Source: JAOUJD01 sp963841815 (GTDB lineage: Bacteria > Pseudomonadota > Gammaproteobacteria > Burkholderiales > Burkholderiaceae_F). From it: 25,366 nucleotides of DNA. This document shows, in pieces, positions 1 to 7,366 of this stretch. Under the pieces are notes generated by a model, which worked only from the letters and a program-made list of their open reading frames with translations, made no database searches and was not told the DNA's origin. Numbering within the stretch: position 1 is the stretch's first letter; each line of letters opens with the position of its first letter. The position numbers and the translations under genes were made by a program. The DNA is taken from NCBI GenBank assembly GCA_963841815.1, contig CAWJEE010000002.1, forward strand, positions 1 to 25,366, read 5' to 3'.

Positions 1-767
1 GCATCGGCGCGCGGAGACGCTCTCGTCGAGCGAGACGACGGCTGCCTTCCTGCCACGGTCGAGCACGGTGAAGCTGCTCGGGTTGCTGGTTGATGCGCGG
101 GGGCGATCGTGCGTTCGCCTTCGGCCAGCGGCGCCGCGACCTCGACGGAAACGTCAAGCGCGTCTTCGCCGGGACTTCGGCGCGGAGAGGATCGGCGCGC
201 ACCGCGCTCGACGAATGGCGGCTGTGGTCGATCGCGGAACAGGAATTGCTGGAGAGCGGCATCGAGAGCTACATGCAGGACGATGGACCTTGGTGTGATG
301 TGGCGCGCGCGGGCGCGCCGCGTGCGGCGATCGCCGTTGCAGTCACGGTGGCATGGCAAGGGCGAGGGCGGATGGGACAGTTCCGGATCCGCCTGCAGGG
401 CCGCTGCGCGCCAGGCGATCGTTCATCTTGTTCGTCATGACCGCGGAGCGTCGCTGGAGACTGTTGTCGCAGCGGCATCTGGGGAGGCTCGTGGCCTTCT
501 CGAGTTCGATGCCGGGGCGGACGACGAACAACTAAGTGGGCGATCGCCGAGCGGTACGCGCTGCAGGTCGATCTGAACGGGGCCTGCCCGAGTTGCGGCA
601 CGAATTCTCGCACTACAGCCTCGTGATGCGTCCGAGGGTGGCGGCCGTTCGACGCGCGCTGGGGGCCGCATCCGCGGCGTCGTAATGGCTCGAACCCGAC
701 GCACTTAGGACGCCGCGTTGCCCGCGCCGGTGAAGCGGCTGCTCCGATACAGTGCGGCGAGGGCTGA
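1..767 (+). pseudogene. mutY: A/G-specific adenine glycosylase MutY, multiply frameshifted remnant (5' end outside window)
   Basis: MutY removes adenine opposite 8-oxoguanine. No open frame covers the gene, but MutY-like blocks appear in the correct order in changing + frames. They are a helix-hairpin-helix-like block near 46-110 (AGAIV), then AFAFGQRR and DLDGNVKRVFAG (111-175), LWSIAEQELLESGIESYMQ (to about 280), MDLG plus a degraded Fe-S loop (283-373) and a linker (RRSFILFVMTAERRW). The NUDIX-like C-terminal domain follows with GIWGGSW (471-495), EFDAG (502), LPELRHEFSHYSLVMRP (584-634) and LPAPVKRLL (718-744). The frame changes at least seven times, and a TGA (91-93) and a TAA (683-685) interrupt it. 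No single frame retains the four-Cys cluster loop. A TGA at 765-767 fits the expected end, converging on the LON-domain gene. The identification is firm. Whether this is true decay or read error at a contig edge cannot be told from the sequence. Confidence 0.8.
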
Positions 768-1414
768 GTCAGGTCAGCAAGGTGCTGCTTCAGGTAGGTG
801 TGGACGATCTGCAGGCGCGTCGGCGCGTCGGTTAGTTCCATCAGCCGTTGCTTGGCCTTCAAGGGAACCGGCAGCACCTCGCACAGGCGATTCGAGACCC
901 ACGCCGACGATTCCATGTGGAACGGCTCCGCGAACGGGAGCTGCGCCAGCGCGTCGTCCTGGTCCGGGGCATCCTCCGCGATGCGCCGCTCGTCGTACTG
1001 CGTGCGCAGGTCGTCGAGGATGCGGGACAGGAGTTCGACGCACGGCCGGTGTTCGGGCGGAACGGGCGCGTCTTCGTCGGGATCGATCAGCTCGACGTCG
1101 CCAAGCACCAGGCCATCGGCCTGCGTCTCCGTGCTCAGGAGGCGGAACCGGTCCTGTCCCACGGCGCGGATGTGCAGCAGGCCGAGCTGCTTCATGTCCC
1201 ACGCGTCGATCCGCGCCAGGCAACCGACCTCGGCGAGCGCCGTGGTGCGGCTGACCTCGGAGGCGCGCGAATCGGTGATCAGGCAAACCCCGAACAGCGT
1301 TCCCTCGCGCATGCAGTCGCGCACCATGTCGAGGTAACGCGCCTCGAAGACGCGCAGCGGCAGCACGCCTTGCGGAAAGAGCACCGTGGACAGCGGGAAC
1401 AGCGCGACCCGCAT
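269..1414 (-). CDS. LON substrate-binding (PUA-like) domain protein, natural stop apparently lost
   Basis: The first 205-210 residues match stand-alone LON N-terminal-domain proteins: an opening FPLSTVLFPQGVLPLRVFE, then RYLDMV, FGVCLI and GCLARI, and a helical C-terminal half ending in YLKQHL. There is no AAA+ or protease domain, so this is not Lon protease; the family is thought to bind substrate or partner proteins and its role is unclear. The ATG overlaps the rapZ stop by one base (TGATG), which implies translational coupling. The frame then stays open to 269, giving an Arg-rich tail of about 170 residues that is antisense to the mutY remnant and resembles nothing. A TGA at 774-776 lies one frame off, just after YLKQHL. 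An indel there would restore a normal protein of about 212 residues, so the tail is probably not genuine. Confidence 0.8.
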   Translation of the reverse strand: MRVALFPLSTVLFPQGVLPLRVFEARYLDMVRDCMREGTLFGVCLITDSRASEVSRTTALAEVGCLARIDAWDMKQLGLLHIRAVGQDRFRLLSTETQADGLVLGDVELIDPDEDAPVPPEHRPCVELLSRILDDLRTQYDERRIAEDAPDQDDALAQLPFAEPFHMESSAWVSNRLCEVLPVPLKAKQRLMELTDAPTRLQIVHTYLKQHLADLTQPSPHCIGAAASPARATRRPKCVGFEPLRRRGCGPQRASNGRHPRTHHEAVVREFVPQLGQAPFRSTCSAYRSAIAHLVVRRPPRHRTREGHEPPQMPLRQQSPATLRGHDEQDERSPGAQRPCRRIRNCPIRPRPCHATVTATAIAARGAPARATSHQGPSSCM

Positions 1415-2283
1415 CAGCGCCGTTCGGACAGGTCGGTCGACCGGTGACGGACGAGCACTTGCTCCTGGCCGGCGAAGCGGCGCGCGAGCTCCTCGACGAT
1501 GTAGACGGAGCGGTGGCGTCCGCCGGTGCAGCCGATCGCGACGGTCACGTAGTTGCGGTTGTCGGCGACATAGCTCGGTAGCCACTTGCCGATGAAGTGT
1601 GCGATGTCGTCGGTCATTTCGCCGACCGCCGGAGCGGCTGCGAGAAACGCCGCTACCGGGGGATCGCACCCGGTCAGCGGCCGCAGCGCCGGGTCGTAGT
1701 ACGGGTTCGGCAGGTTGCGCACGTCGAACACGAGGTCCGCGGCGATCGGGATGCCGTCCTTGAACGCGAACGACTCGAACGAAAGGGTGAGGTTGGCGCG
1801 CGGGCTGTCGACGAACTCGCGGACCCAGTGGCGCAGCATGTTCGGCCGCAGCCCGCTCGTGTCGATCACGTGCGCGATCTCGTTCAGCGGCGCCAGCAGC
1901 TCCCGCTCCATCGCGATCGCTTCGCCGACGGTCGTCTCGCTGCCCCGCGAGCTGGCCCGCCACGAAACGGGATGGCGCCGCCGGGTTTCCGAGAAGCGCT
2001 GCACCAGCTCGGTGTCGGACGCAGTAAGGAACAGGACGCGGACGTCGTTCCCGAAGCTGCGCAACGTGGAGATCATGCTCGGGACGTCGCCCAGCGAGGC
2101 CTCGCTGCGGGCGTCGATGGCGACGGCCACGTCCTTGTGATCGGTGTCCGCGAGGTAGGCGCAGAGTTCGAGCAGGAACTGCGGCGGGAGATTGTCGACG
2201 CAGTAGTAGCCGACATCCTCGAGCAGTCGGATCGCAACCGACTTGCCGGAACCTGACAGACCAGTGACGAGGACGATGCGCAT
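1414..2283 (-). CDS. rapZ: RNase adapter protein RapZ (P-loop NTPase)
   Basis: This is a 289-residue protein of normal length for RapZ (YvcJ family). The Walker A motif GLSGSGKS is at residues 8-15, right after the initiating MRIVLVT. VDNLPP follows, and the C-terminal half carries the family signatures FDVRNLPNPYYD and GCTGGRHRSVYIVEELA, the latter in the RNA- and metabolite-binding domain. In enterobacteria RapZ directs RNase E to the sRNA GlmZ and so tunes GlmS and amino-sugar supply; GlmZ is not general in betaproteobacteria, so the partner here is unknown. It lies in the usual hprK-rapZ order, but a psiF-like gene and its terminator separate the two. The 3' end overlaps the LON-domain gene by one base. 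Confidence 0.95.
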   Translation of the reverse strand: MRIVLVTGLSGSGKSVAIRLLEDVGYYCVDNLPPQFLLELCAYLADTDHKDVAVAIDARSEASLGDVPSMISTLRSFGNDVRVLFLTASDTELVQRFSETRRRHPVSWRASSRGSETTVGEAIAMERELLAPLNEIAHVIDTSGLRPNMLRHWVREFVDSPRANLTLSFESFAFKDGIPIAADLVFDVRNLPNPYYDPALRPLTGCDPPVAAFLAAAPAVGEMTDDIAHFIGKWLPSYVADNRNYVTVAIGCTGGRHRSVYIVEELARRFAGQEQVLVRHRSTDLSERR

Positions 2284-2352
2284 GCGCTGATGGACGGGGA
2301 TGGCGAAGATTGTTGCACGGCTGGCGCTGTCGCTGCACGGGCCGAATGAAAA

Positions 2353-2370
2353 GGGGCGCCGCAGCGCCCC
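2353..2370 (-). terminator. Rho-independent terminator of the PsiF-repeat gene
   Basis: On the - strand a perfect 7-bp GC stem (GGGGCGC/GCGCCCC, loop TGCG) is followed directly by TTTTC. It starts 23 bases after the PsiF-repeat stop codon and 70 bases before rapZ. Confidence 0.8.
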
Positions 2371-2392
2371 CTGGACAACCCGCCGTTCGGTG

Positions 2393-2707
2393 TCAGCCGG
2401 ACAGGCAGCTCGACATGAACTTCTTGCGCTCGTCGCCCGCGAGCTTCTTGTCGCCCGCTTCCTTGTTGCAATAGCCCATCTTCTCCTGCTGCGTCATCTT
2501 CTTGCCGCCATCGGCCGACAGGCAGGTGGACATGAACTTCTTGCGCTCGTCGCCCGCGAGCTTCTTGTCGCCCGCTTCCTTGTTGCAGGAAGCCATCTTC
2601 TGCTGCTGCGGCGTCATTTCCTTCTTTTCAGCCGGCTTCTTTTCGTCGGCCGCCACGGCTGCCAGTGGCAGCGCGAGACAGGCAGCGATGAGAACGTGCT
2701 TCAGCAT
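2393..2707 (-). CDS. psiF: Secreted PsiF-repeat protein (two tandem repeats)
   Basis: This is a 104-residue protein. It has a signal peptide (MLKHVLIAACLALPLAAVAA, residues 1-20), a short Lys/Glu-rich linker, and two PsiF repeats of 39-residue period. Each begins MT(P)QQ(Q)KM and ends ERKKFMS(T/S)CLS, with two conserved cysteines per repeat (SCNKE or YCNKE, and CLS). PsiF was named for phosphate-starvation induction in E. coli; its molecular function is unknown and it probably acts in the periplasm. The ATG at 2707 is chosen because the signal peptide begins there and a purine-rich ribosome binding site (GGGGGAGAGAGG, 2711-2722) precedes it; a longer in-frame start at 2791 lacks both. A possible promoter and a clear terminator make it a separate unit between hprK and rapZ. 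Confidence 0.88.
   Translation of the reverse strand: MLKHVLIAACLALPLAAVAADEKKPAEKKEMTPQQQKMASCNKEAGDKKLAGDERKKFMSTCLSADGGKKMTQQEKMGYCNKEAGDKKLAGDERKKFMSSCLSG
2412..2587 (-). repeat. Tandem 59-bp identical repeat inside the PsiF gene
   Basis: Positions 2412-2470 and 2529-2587 are identical over 59 bases with a 117-base period. They encode the shared CNKEAGDKKLAGDERKKFMS part of the two PsiF repeats. Even third codon positions are identical, which implies recent duplication or gene conversion. Confidence 0.9.
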
Positions 2708-2773
2708 TTTCCTCTCTCCCCCTTGGTGGCCAACCGGTCGGTCGGCGTCGATCGCCCTGCGTGGGCGGATTGA

Positions 2774-2803
2774 ATTACAGCTGGACGGCACCGGTCAGCG
2801 CAA
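2774..2803 (-). promoter_or_regulatory. Possible sigma-70-type promoter of the PsiF-repeat gene
   Basis: On the - strand TTGCGC and TGTAAT are separated by 18 bases, and the -10-like box lies 67 bases upstream of the ATG. The -10 box matches consensus at five of six bases but the -35 at only three. It overlaps the region just past the hprK stop. This is a motif match only. Confidence 0.3.
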
Positions 2804-2821
2804 GCCCGTCCGCAGCAGGCC

Positions 2822-3752
2822 CTATTCGCCGCCCATCTGCTGCTGCTGTCGCTGGAGAAAGTCGCGCATCGTGTCGACCCCTCGCAGCTGCAGGATCGTG
2901 TTGCGCACCGCGGCCTCGGTCAGCACGGCAAGGTTGCGCCCTGACGCGACCGGAATGATCACCTTGCGCACGGGCAGGCCGAGCACGTCCTCGGTCTGGC
3001 CCTCGAGCGGCAATCGTTCCATGGTCTCGCTCGACCCGTAGCGCCGCAGTTCGACGATCAGCCGCAGCTTCATCTTCCGCCGCACCGCCGTCTCCCCGAA
3101 GATCGACTTGATGTCGAGGAGACCGAGGCCGCGGACTTCGAGAAGATTCGAGAGCAGCGGCGGGCACCGCCCTTCGATCGTGTCCGGGGCGACCCGCGAG
3201 AAGTCGACGACGTCGTCCGCCACGAGGCCGTGCCCGCGGCTGATGAGTTCAAGCCCGAGTTCGCTCTTGCCGACCCCGGATTCGCCGGCGATCAGCACGC
3301 CCATGCCCAGCACGTCCATGTAGACGCCGTGCAGCGTGCAGTGCGTCGCGAGCAGCTTCGCCAGGTAGATCCGCAGGACCTCGATGACCTCGGCCGCCGG
3401 CAACGGCGAACTGAGGGTCGGGAGGGCCGCCGCCTCGGCGGCCGCCAGCAGTTCTTCCGGTGCGGCGAGCCCTTCGCCGATGACGAGTCCGATCGGGCCG
3501 CCGGAGATCAACTCGCGCGCGTAATACAGGCGTCGCGCGGGCTCGAGCTTCAGGTAGTAGTGGACTTCCGGATGCCCGAGGACGTGCAGCCGGTTCGGGA
3601 TGGATCAGGTTGAGGTGGCCGACGAGGTCGGCGCTCGAGAGCCCGGCGTTCGCCGGCGTGTCGAGCGGCCTGTCGATCGACGAGCGGCCCGCCAGCCACT
3701 CGAGCTTGAGCGAGTCCCGGTTTTCCTCGTACAGCGACTTGAAGGTCGGCAT
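2822..3752 (-). CDS. hprK: HPr kinase/phosphorylase, one frameshift
   Basis: HprK phosphorylates and dephosphorylates HPr on its regulatory serine. The N-terminal part (3752 to about 3600; MPTFKSLYEENRD ... SADLVGHLNLIHP) and the rest (NRLHVLGHPEVHYYLKLE ... ELISGGPIG ... to the stop at 2822) lie in different frames. Removing one base near 3595-3600, within the CCC of CATCCCGAACCGG, joins them into a 309-residue protein of normal family length. The catalytic domain is intact: P-loop GESGVGKS at about residues 156-163, and the HprK signature LEVRGLGLLDIKSIFGE. It follows ptsN (79-base gap), as in many betaproteobacteria, where the pair belongs to the nitrogen-related PTS. As written, only the 229-residue C-terminal part could be made in one frame. 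Read error or true mutation are both possible. Confidence 0.88.
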
Positions 3753-3831
3753 TGCTGCATCGCGCGCTGGCGGGCGGAGTCAACGACCCCGCGAGGCTAC
3801 GCCGACTGCGCGGCTGCCACCAGCCGCGGAT

Positions 3832-4302
3832 TCAGGCCGCGGGCCGGATCGGCTCCCACGCGGTCAGGGCCGCGTGGACAGCTTCGGGAGTTGGCGCTTC
3901 GAGCAGCGACTGGCGAAATGCCTTGTCCGACAGCATCTGCGCGAGTTCGGACAGGAGATCGAGGTGTGCCTGCGACGCCTGCTCGGGCACCAGCAGGAAG
4001 ATCATCACCGAGACCGGCTGACCATCCGGGGCGTCGAACGGGACGGGCTCGGCGACGCGCACGAAGGCGGCGACCGCCTCCTTGAGTCCCTTGATCCGAC
4101 CATGGGGAATCGCCACTCCCTGGCCCAGGCCGGTGGAGCCGAGGCGCTCGCGCGCAAACAGGCTGTCGAAGACTTTCGCCCGGGCCACGCCCTGGTTGTT
4201 CTCGAACAGCAATCCGGCTTGTTCAAAAGCCCGCTTCTTGCTGGAGGCCGGCAGGTCCAGAAGGACGTTGGAGGCGGGCAAAAGGCGCGAAATCAGGTTC
4301 AT
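3832..4302 (-). CDS. ptsN: PTS IIA-like nitrogen-regulatory protein PtsN (EIIA-Ntr)
   Basis: This is a 156-residue single-domain EIIA of the mannitol/fructose type, the usual PtsN size. The phosphorylated histidine is His67 in AIPHGRI, followed by a typical PVPFDAPDGQPV ... FLLVPEQASQAHLDLLSELAQ core. EIIA-Ntr receives phosphate from the PtsP-NPr chain and regulates other proteins, such as potassium transport and sensor kinases in enterobacteria, rather than sugar uptake. The ATG at 4302 (MNLISRLLP) matches the family's start; an upstream in-frame extension to 4359 has no conserved sequence. It stands upstream of hprK. A -10-like TATGAT lies about 130 bases upstream. Confidence 0.94.
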   Translation of the reverse strand: MNLISRLLPASNVLLDLPASSKKRAFEQAGLLFENNQGVARAKVFDSLFARERLGSTGLGQGVAIPHGRIKGLKEAVAAFVRVAEPVPFDAPDGQPVSVMIFLLVPEQASQAHLDLLSELAQMLSDKAFRQSLLEAPTPEAVHAALTAWEPIRPAA

Positions 4303-4574
4303 GTACGGCGCGCTCTTCCATGAAGGCTCGCGACGAGCGTAGGCGCAAGCTGCGTCCACGTTCGGGCGGGAAGAAGTGAGATCGGCTTGCTTTTTGCAGC
4401 CGCCCTGAGGCTGGCCGAAAATCGAAGGCGCGGATCATACACCCCGGTTTCCGCGGTGCAGCGAGGGGGTTTTCCAAGGCCAGGAAGGCGATGTTGCACC
4501 TCGGCAACGGGCGCACCTTGCCCGTTCGCAAGAACCGGGTGGCGAGGCGGCCGACTGGAACGCACACTGGGCAC
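4303..4574. promoter_or_regulatory. Divergent intergenic region between ptsN and the Ada-like gene
   Basis: These 272 bases hold no convincing gene. For ptsN (- strand) a TATGAT box is at 4434-4439, without a good -35. For the + strand gene, TTGCAG, 17 bases, then GAAAAT (4395-4423) is a weak candidate. I see no clear operator or terminator. Confidence 0.3.
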
Positions 4575-5402
4575 ATGACGAACGGCGACCAGCATCCCCA
4601 CTACGAACTCGTGGCCCGCGCCATCGCGGCGCTTGCGGCGGGCGCGGACACTTCGCTCGCGGAACTCTCCAGGCGGCTCGGCGTGTCGGAGTTCCACCTG
4701 CAGCGCGTGTTCGGCGAGTGGGCGGGCGTATCGCCGAAGCGGTTCATGCAGTTCATCTCCAAGGAACGCGCGCTGGCCGCGCTGCGCTCGGAAAACGATG
4801 TGCTCAGCGCGACCCTGAAAGCCGGACTGTCCTCGCCCGGCCGTCTGCACGACCTGATGGTGAGTTGCGAAGGCGTGACGCCCGGCGAGGCGCGCGCGCT
4901 CGGCGCCGGCCTCCGGATTCGCCATGGCGCTCACGCGACCGCGCTCGGCCGAGCGTTCATCGGGCTGACCGAGCGCGGCATCTGCCACCTTCGCTTCGTC
5001 GACGAGACCTCGGATCCGCTGGCCGATCTGCGCGATGAGTGGCCCGAGGCGACGCTGGTTGCGGATCCTGCCGCGGCGAGGGAGGCGCTCGATGCGCTCA
5101 CCCGCCCGCGCGCGCCAATGCGTCTCTGGCTGAAGGGAACGAACTTCCAGATCAAGGTGTGGGAGGCCCTGCTGCGCGTGCCCGAAGGAGGGCTCGTGTC
5201 GTACGCTCGCCTCGCCACCGCGGCCGGCATGCCGACGGCCGTGCGCGCGGTCGCCTCGGCGGTGGCCGCGAATCCGGTTGCCTGGCTGGTGCCGTGTCAC
5301 CGCGTGATCCGGTCGAGCGGCGTGCTCGGGCAGTACCGCTGGGGGCCCGAGCGGAAGGCCGCTCTGATTGGATGGGAGGCCGCGCGCCGGGAAGCGGCGT
5401 GA
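4575..5402 (+). CDS. Ada-like protein: AraC-type HTH plus methylated-DNA-protein cysteine methyltransferase
   Basis: Residues 10-105 form an AraC-type DNA-binding domain (LAELSRRLGVSEFHLQRVFGEW, then VSPKRFMQFI). Residues 120-275 form the O6-alkylguanine transferase fold with the active-site motif PCHRV, acceptor Cys at about 241, preceded by the helix ALLRVPEGG and followed by GVLGQYRWG. It removes alkyl groups from O6-alkylguanine by irreversible self-alkylation. The N-terminal zinc domain of classical Ada, which repairs phosphotriesters and switches the activator on, is absent, so methylation-triggered regulation as in E. coli is not expected. The start at 4575 is preferred because the sequence before it is not conserved-looking. 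It is antisense to its neighbours, ends four bases from hpf, and splits the usual hpf-ptsN adjacency. Confidence 0.9.
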   Translation: MTNGDQHPHYELVARAIAALAAGADTSLAELSRRLGVSEFHLQRVFGEWAGVSPKRFMQFISKERALAALRSENDVLSATLKAGLSSPGRLHDLMVSCEGVTPGEARALGAGLRIRHGAHATALGRAFIGLTERGICHLRFVDETSDPLADLRDEWPEATLVADPAAAREALDALTRPRAPMRLWLKGTNFQIKVWEALLRVPEGGLVSYARLATAAGMPTAVRAVASAVAANPVAWLVPCHRVIRSSGVLGQYRWGPERKAALIGWEAARREAA

Positions 5403-5405
5403 ACC

Positions 5406-5738
5406 TCACTGCGATTGCTGGATTTCCTGCTGGCGCTTCAGCGTCTCGGACTGGTGGTCCTTGACGCGATCCTTGTGCCGGAGAACCTGCCGGTCGAGCT
5501 TGTCGACCAGGGTGTCGATGGCCGCATACATGTCTTCCTCGACCGATTCGACGTGGATGTTGTTGCCGCGCAGGCGCAGCGTGATCTCCGCCCGCTGGCG
5601 GACCTTCTCGACTGTCAACTGCACGCTGGCATCGATCACCTGGTCGAAGTGGCGCTCGATGCGCGCGAGCTTGCCGGCCACGTAATCGCGCAACGCGGGC
5701 GTGACTTCGATGTGGTTCCCGTGAATCTGCAGGTTCAT
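5406..5738 (-). CDS. hpf: Ribosome hibernation-promoting factor HPF (short form)
   Basis: This is a 110-residue protein of the S30AE/YfiA family. It begins MNLQIHGNHIEVTPALRDYV and includes KLARIERHF and the basic RLRGNNIHVESVEEDMYAAIDTLVDKLDRQ segment that binds the 30S decoding region. It lacks the C-terminal dimerisation domain of long HPF, so it should be the short form that promotes 100S dimers together with RMF in gammaproteobacteria; I see no RMF in the window. A strong ribosome binding site (AAGGGGG) precedes the ATG. It lies 48 bases after rpoN with a stable stem-loop between them. The rpoN-hpf-ptsN order is widely conserved in proteobacteria. Confidence 0.95.
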   Translation of the reverse strand: MNLQIHGNHIEVTPALRDYVAGKLARIERHFDQVIDASVQLTVEKVRQRAEITLRLRGNNIHVESVEEDMYAAIDTLVDKLDRQVLRHKDRVKDHQSETLKRQQEIQQSQ

Positions 5739-5761
5739 GCAACCCCCTTCGTATCAGGTCG

Positions 5762-5783
5762 GGACGCCGCGAAGGCGGCGTCC
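5762..5783 (-). other. Stable stem-loop between rpoN and hpf
   Basis: A perfect 9-bp GC stem (GGACGCCGC/GCGGCGTCC, loop CTTC on the - strand) begins 4 bases after the rpoN stop. No T-run follows, so a classical terminator is unlikely. It may act as a processing or 3'-end stabilising element that lets hpf mRNA level differ from rpoN. Confidence 0.6.
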
Positions 5784-5786
5784 GCG

Positions 5787-7295
5787 TTACAACGACTTGC
5801 GTTGAGCCACCGCCGGGATCTTCATCGCTTCGCGGTACTTCGCCACGGTTCGGCGCGCGACCACGATGCCTTGTTCCCCGAGCAGTTCGGCGAGCTTGCT
5901 GTCTGACAGCGGATTACGTGTGTCCTCGGCTCCTATCAGTTGCTTGATCAATGCGCGGATCGCGGTCGACGACGCTTCGCCGCCCGCTTCGGTCGCCACG
6001 TGACTGCCGAAGAAGAACTTGAGCTCGAGCACGCCGAACGGCGTCGCCATGAACTTGCTGGCCGTCACCCGGGAGATTGTCGATTCGTGCAACCCGACGG
6101 TATCGGCGATTTCCCGCAGCACGAGAGGCCTCATCGCGATCTCGCCGTGGGTGAAGAAATTGTGCTGCCGGTCGACGATCGCCTGCGAAACGCGGAGGAT
6201 CGTGTCGAATCGCTGCTGGATGTTGCGGATGAGCCAGCGCGCTTCCTGCACGCGCGTGGTCCACTGCGCGCGGTCGGCACCCTCGGTTCCCCGCGGCGCT
6301 CGGTTGCGCTTCAGGATATCCGCGTACGCCTGGTTCACGCGTAGGCGCGGCATCACTTCGGGGTTGAGGACGGCAGTCCAACGGTTCTTCACCTTGCGCA
6401 CGAAGACATCCGGAACGACGTAATCGGCGCGCGTGTCACCAAAGGCTACACCCGGATGCGGCTGCAGTGTTCGGATCAATTGGTGCGCTGCACGCAGCTC
6501 GTCGTCGGTGCAGCCGAGCGCCCGGCGCAACTTGAGGAAGTCCCGCGCCGCCAGCAACGGCAAGTGCGCGCTCACGATCGCGCGGGCGTGCTCAATGACG
6601 GCGGTCAGCTCCGGGGACGTTCGCGCCATCGCATTCAGCTGCAGGTCCAGGCACTCGCCGACGTCGCGCGCGCCCACTCCGGGGGGATCGAAGCTCTGCA
6701 GCAGTCGCAGCGCCGTCTTCAGTTCGTCCGGTTCGACCTCGGCCTCCGGCGGGCAGATCGCGAGCAGGTCCTCGAGGCTCTGGTGCAGGTAGCCGTCGTC
6801 GTCGAGCGCGTCGATCAGCAGTTCGACCAGCGCGCGATCACGCGGCGACGCCTTCGTGCACGACACCTGCGCGAGCAGGTGGTCCTTCAGCGTGGTCGTG
6901 GTGCCCGCCCATTCACGAGGGCCGTCGTCGTCCTCGCTCCTGCCTTCGCCGCGAGCGCCCCAGTCGAGCGTCGTGTCGCTGCCCGCCTCGCCTGCGGCCT
7001 CTCCGGATTCGTCGGCGGCCGGTGCTTCGCTGCGCTCGCCGTCGCCGTCGCTGTCTGAGTCGGCGCCGGGACCCGGCGCCGGGGCTTCGTTGCCTGCAAT
7101 GGAGCCGTCCGGCTTCACCCGGACGGCAAGGGCCAGCGGGTCGTCATCCCGCTCGAGCAGCGGGTTGTCCGCGAGCGCCTGCTCGATCTCCTGGTTCAGC
7201 TCGACGGTCGACAACTGCAGCAGGCGGATCGACTGCTGCAACTGGGGCGTGAGCGCCAGGTGCTGCGACAGCCGGAGTGAAAGCGCCGGCTTCAT
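5787..7295 (-). CDS. rpoN: RNA polymerase sigma-54 factor RpoN
   Basis: This is a 502-residue sigma-54. Region I is the Gln/Leu-rich activator-responsive segment (MKPALSLRLSQHLALTPQLQQSIRLLQLS, residues 1-29, and on to about 50). Region II is the long acidic linker (about 50-140). A core-binding domain follows, then the HTH and the C-terminal RpoN box ARRTVAKYRE (about 480-489), which contacts the -24 element. Sigma-54 holds polymerase in a closed complex until an AAA+ enhancer-binding protein acts, classically for nitrogen assimilation, motility and similar functions. The gene sits 71 bases after lptB and 48 before hpf, the standard lptB-rpoN-hpf arrangement, so transcription from the LPS genes may run into it. 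Confidence 0.97.
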   Translation of the reverse strand: MKPALSLRLSQHLALTPQLQQSIRLLQLSTVELNQEIEQALADNPLLERDDDPLALAVRVKPDGSIAGNEAPAPGPGADSDSDGDGERSEAPAADESGEAAGEAGSDTTLDWGARGEGRSEDDDGPREWAGTTTTLKDHLLAQVSCTKASPRDRALVELLIDALDDDGYLHQSLEDLLAICPPEAEVEPDELKTALRLLQSFDPPGVGARDVGECLDLQLNAMARTSPELTAVIEHARAIVSAHLPLLAARDFLKLRRALGCTDDELRAAHQLIRTLQPHPGVAFGDTRADYVVPDVFVRKVKNRWTAVLNPEVMPRLRVNQAYADILKRNRAPRGTEGADRAQWTTRVQEARWLIRNIQQRFDTILRVSQAIVDRQHNFFTHGEIAMRPLVLREIADTVGLHESTISRVTASKFMATPFGVLELKFFFGSHVATEAGGEASSTAIRALIKQLIGAEDTRNPLSDSKLAELLGEQGIVVARRTVAKYREAMKIPAVAQRKSL

Positions 7296-7366
7296 GCCGT
7301 GCGGCCAGCGCAGAGAGGTGGACCGGACGGAAGGAAATTCATCGACGTGCGCCTTGCGCGCCGCGA

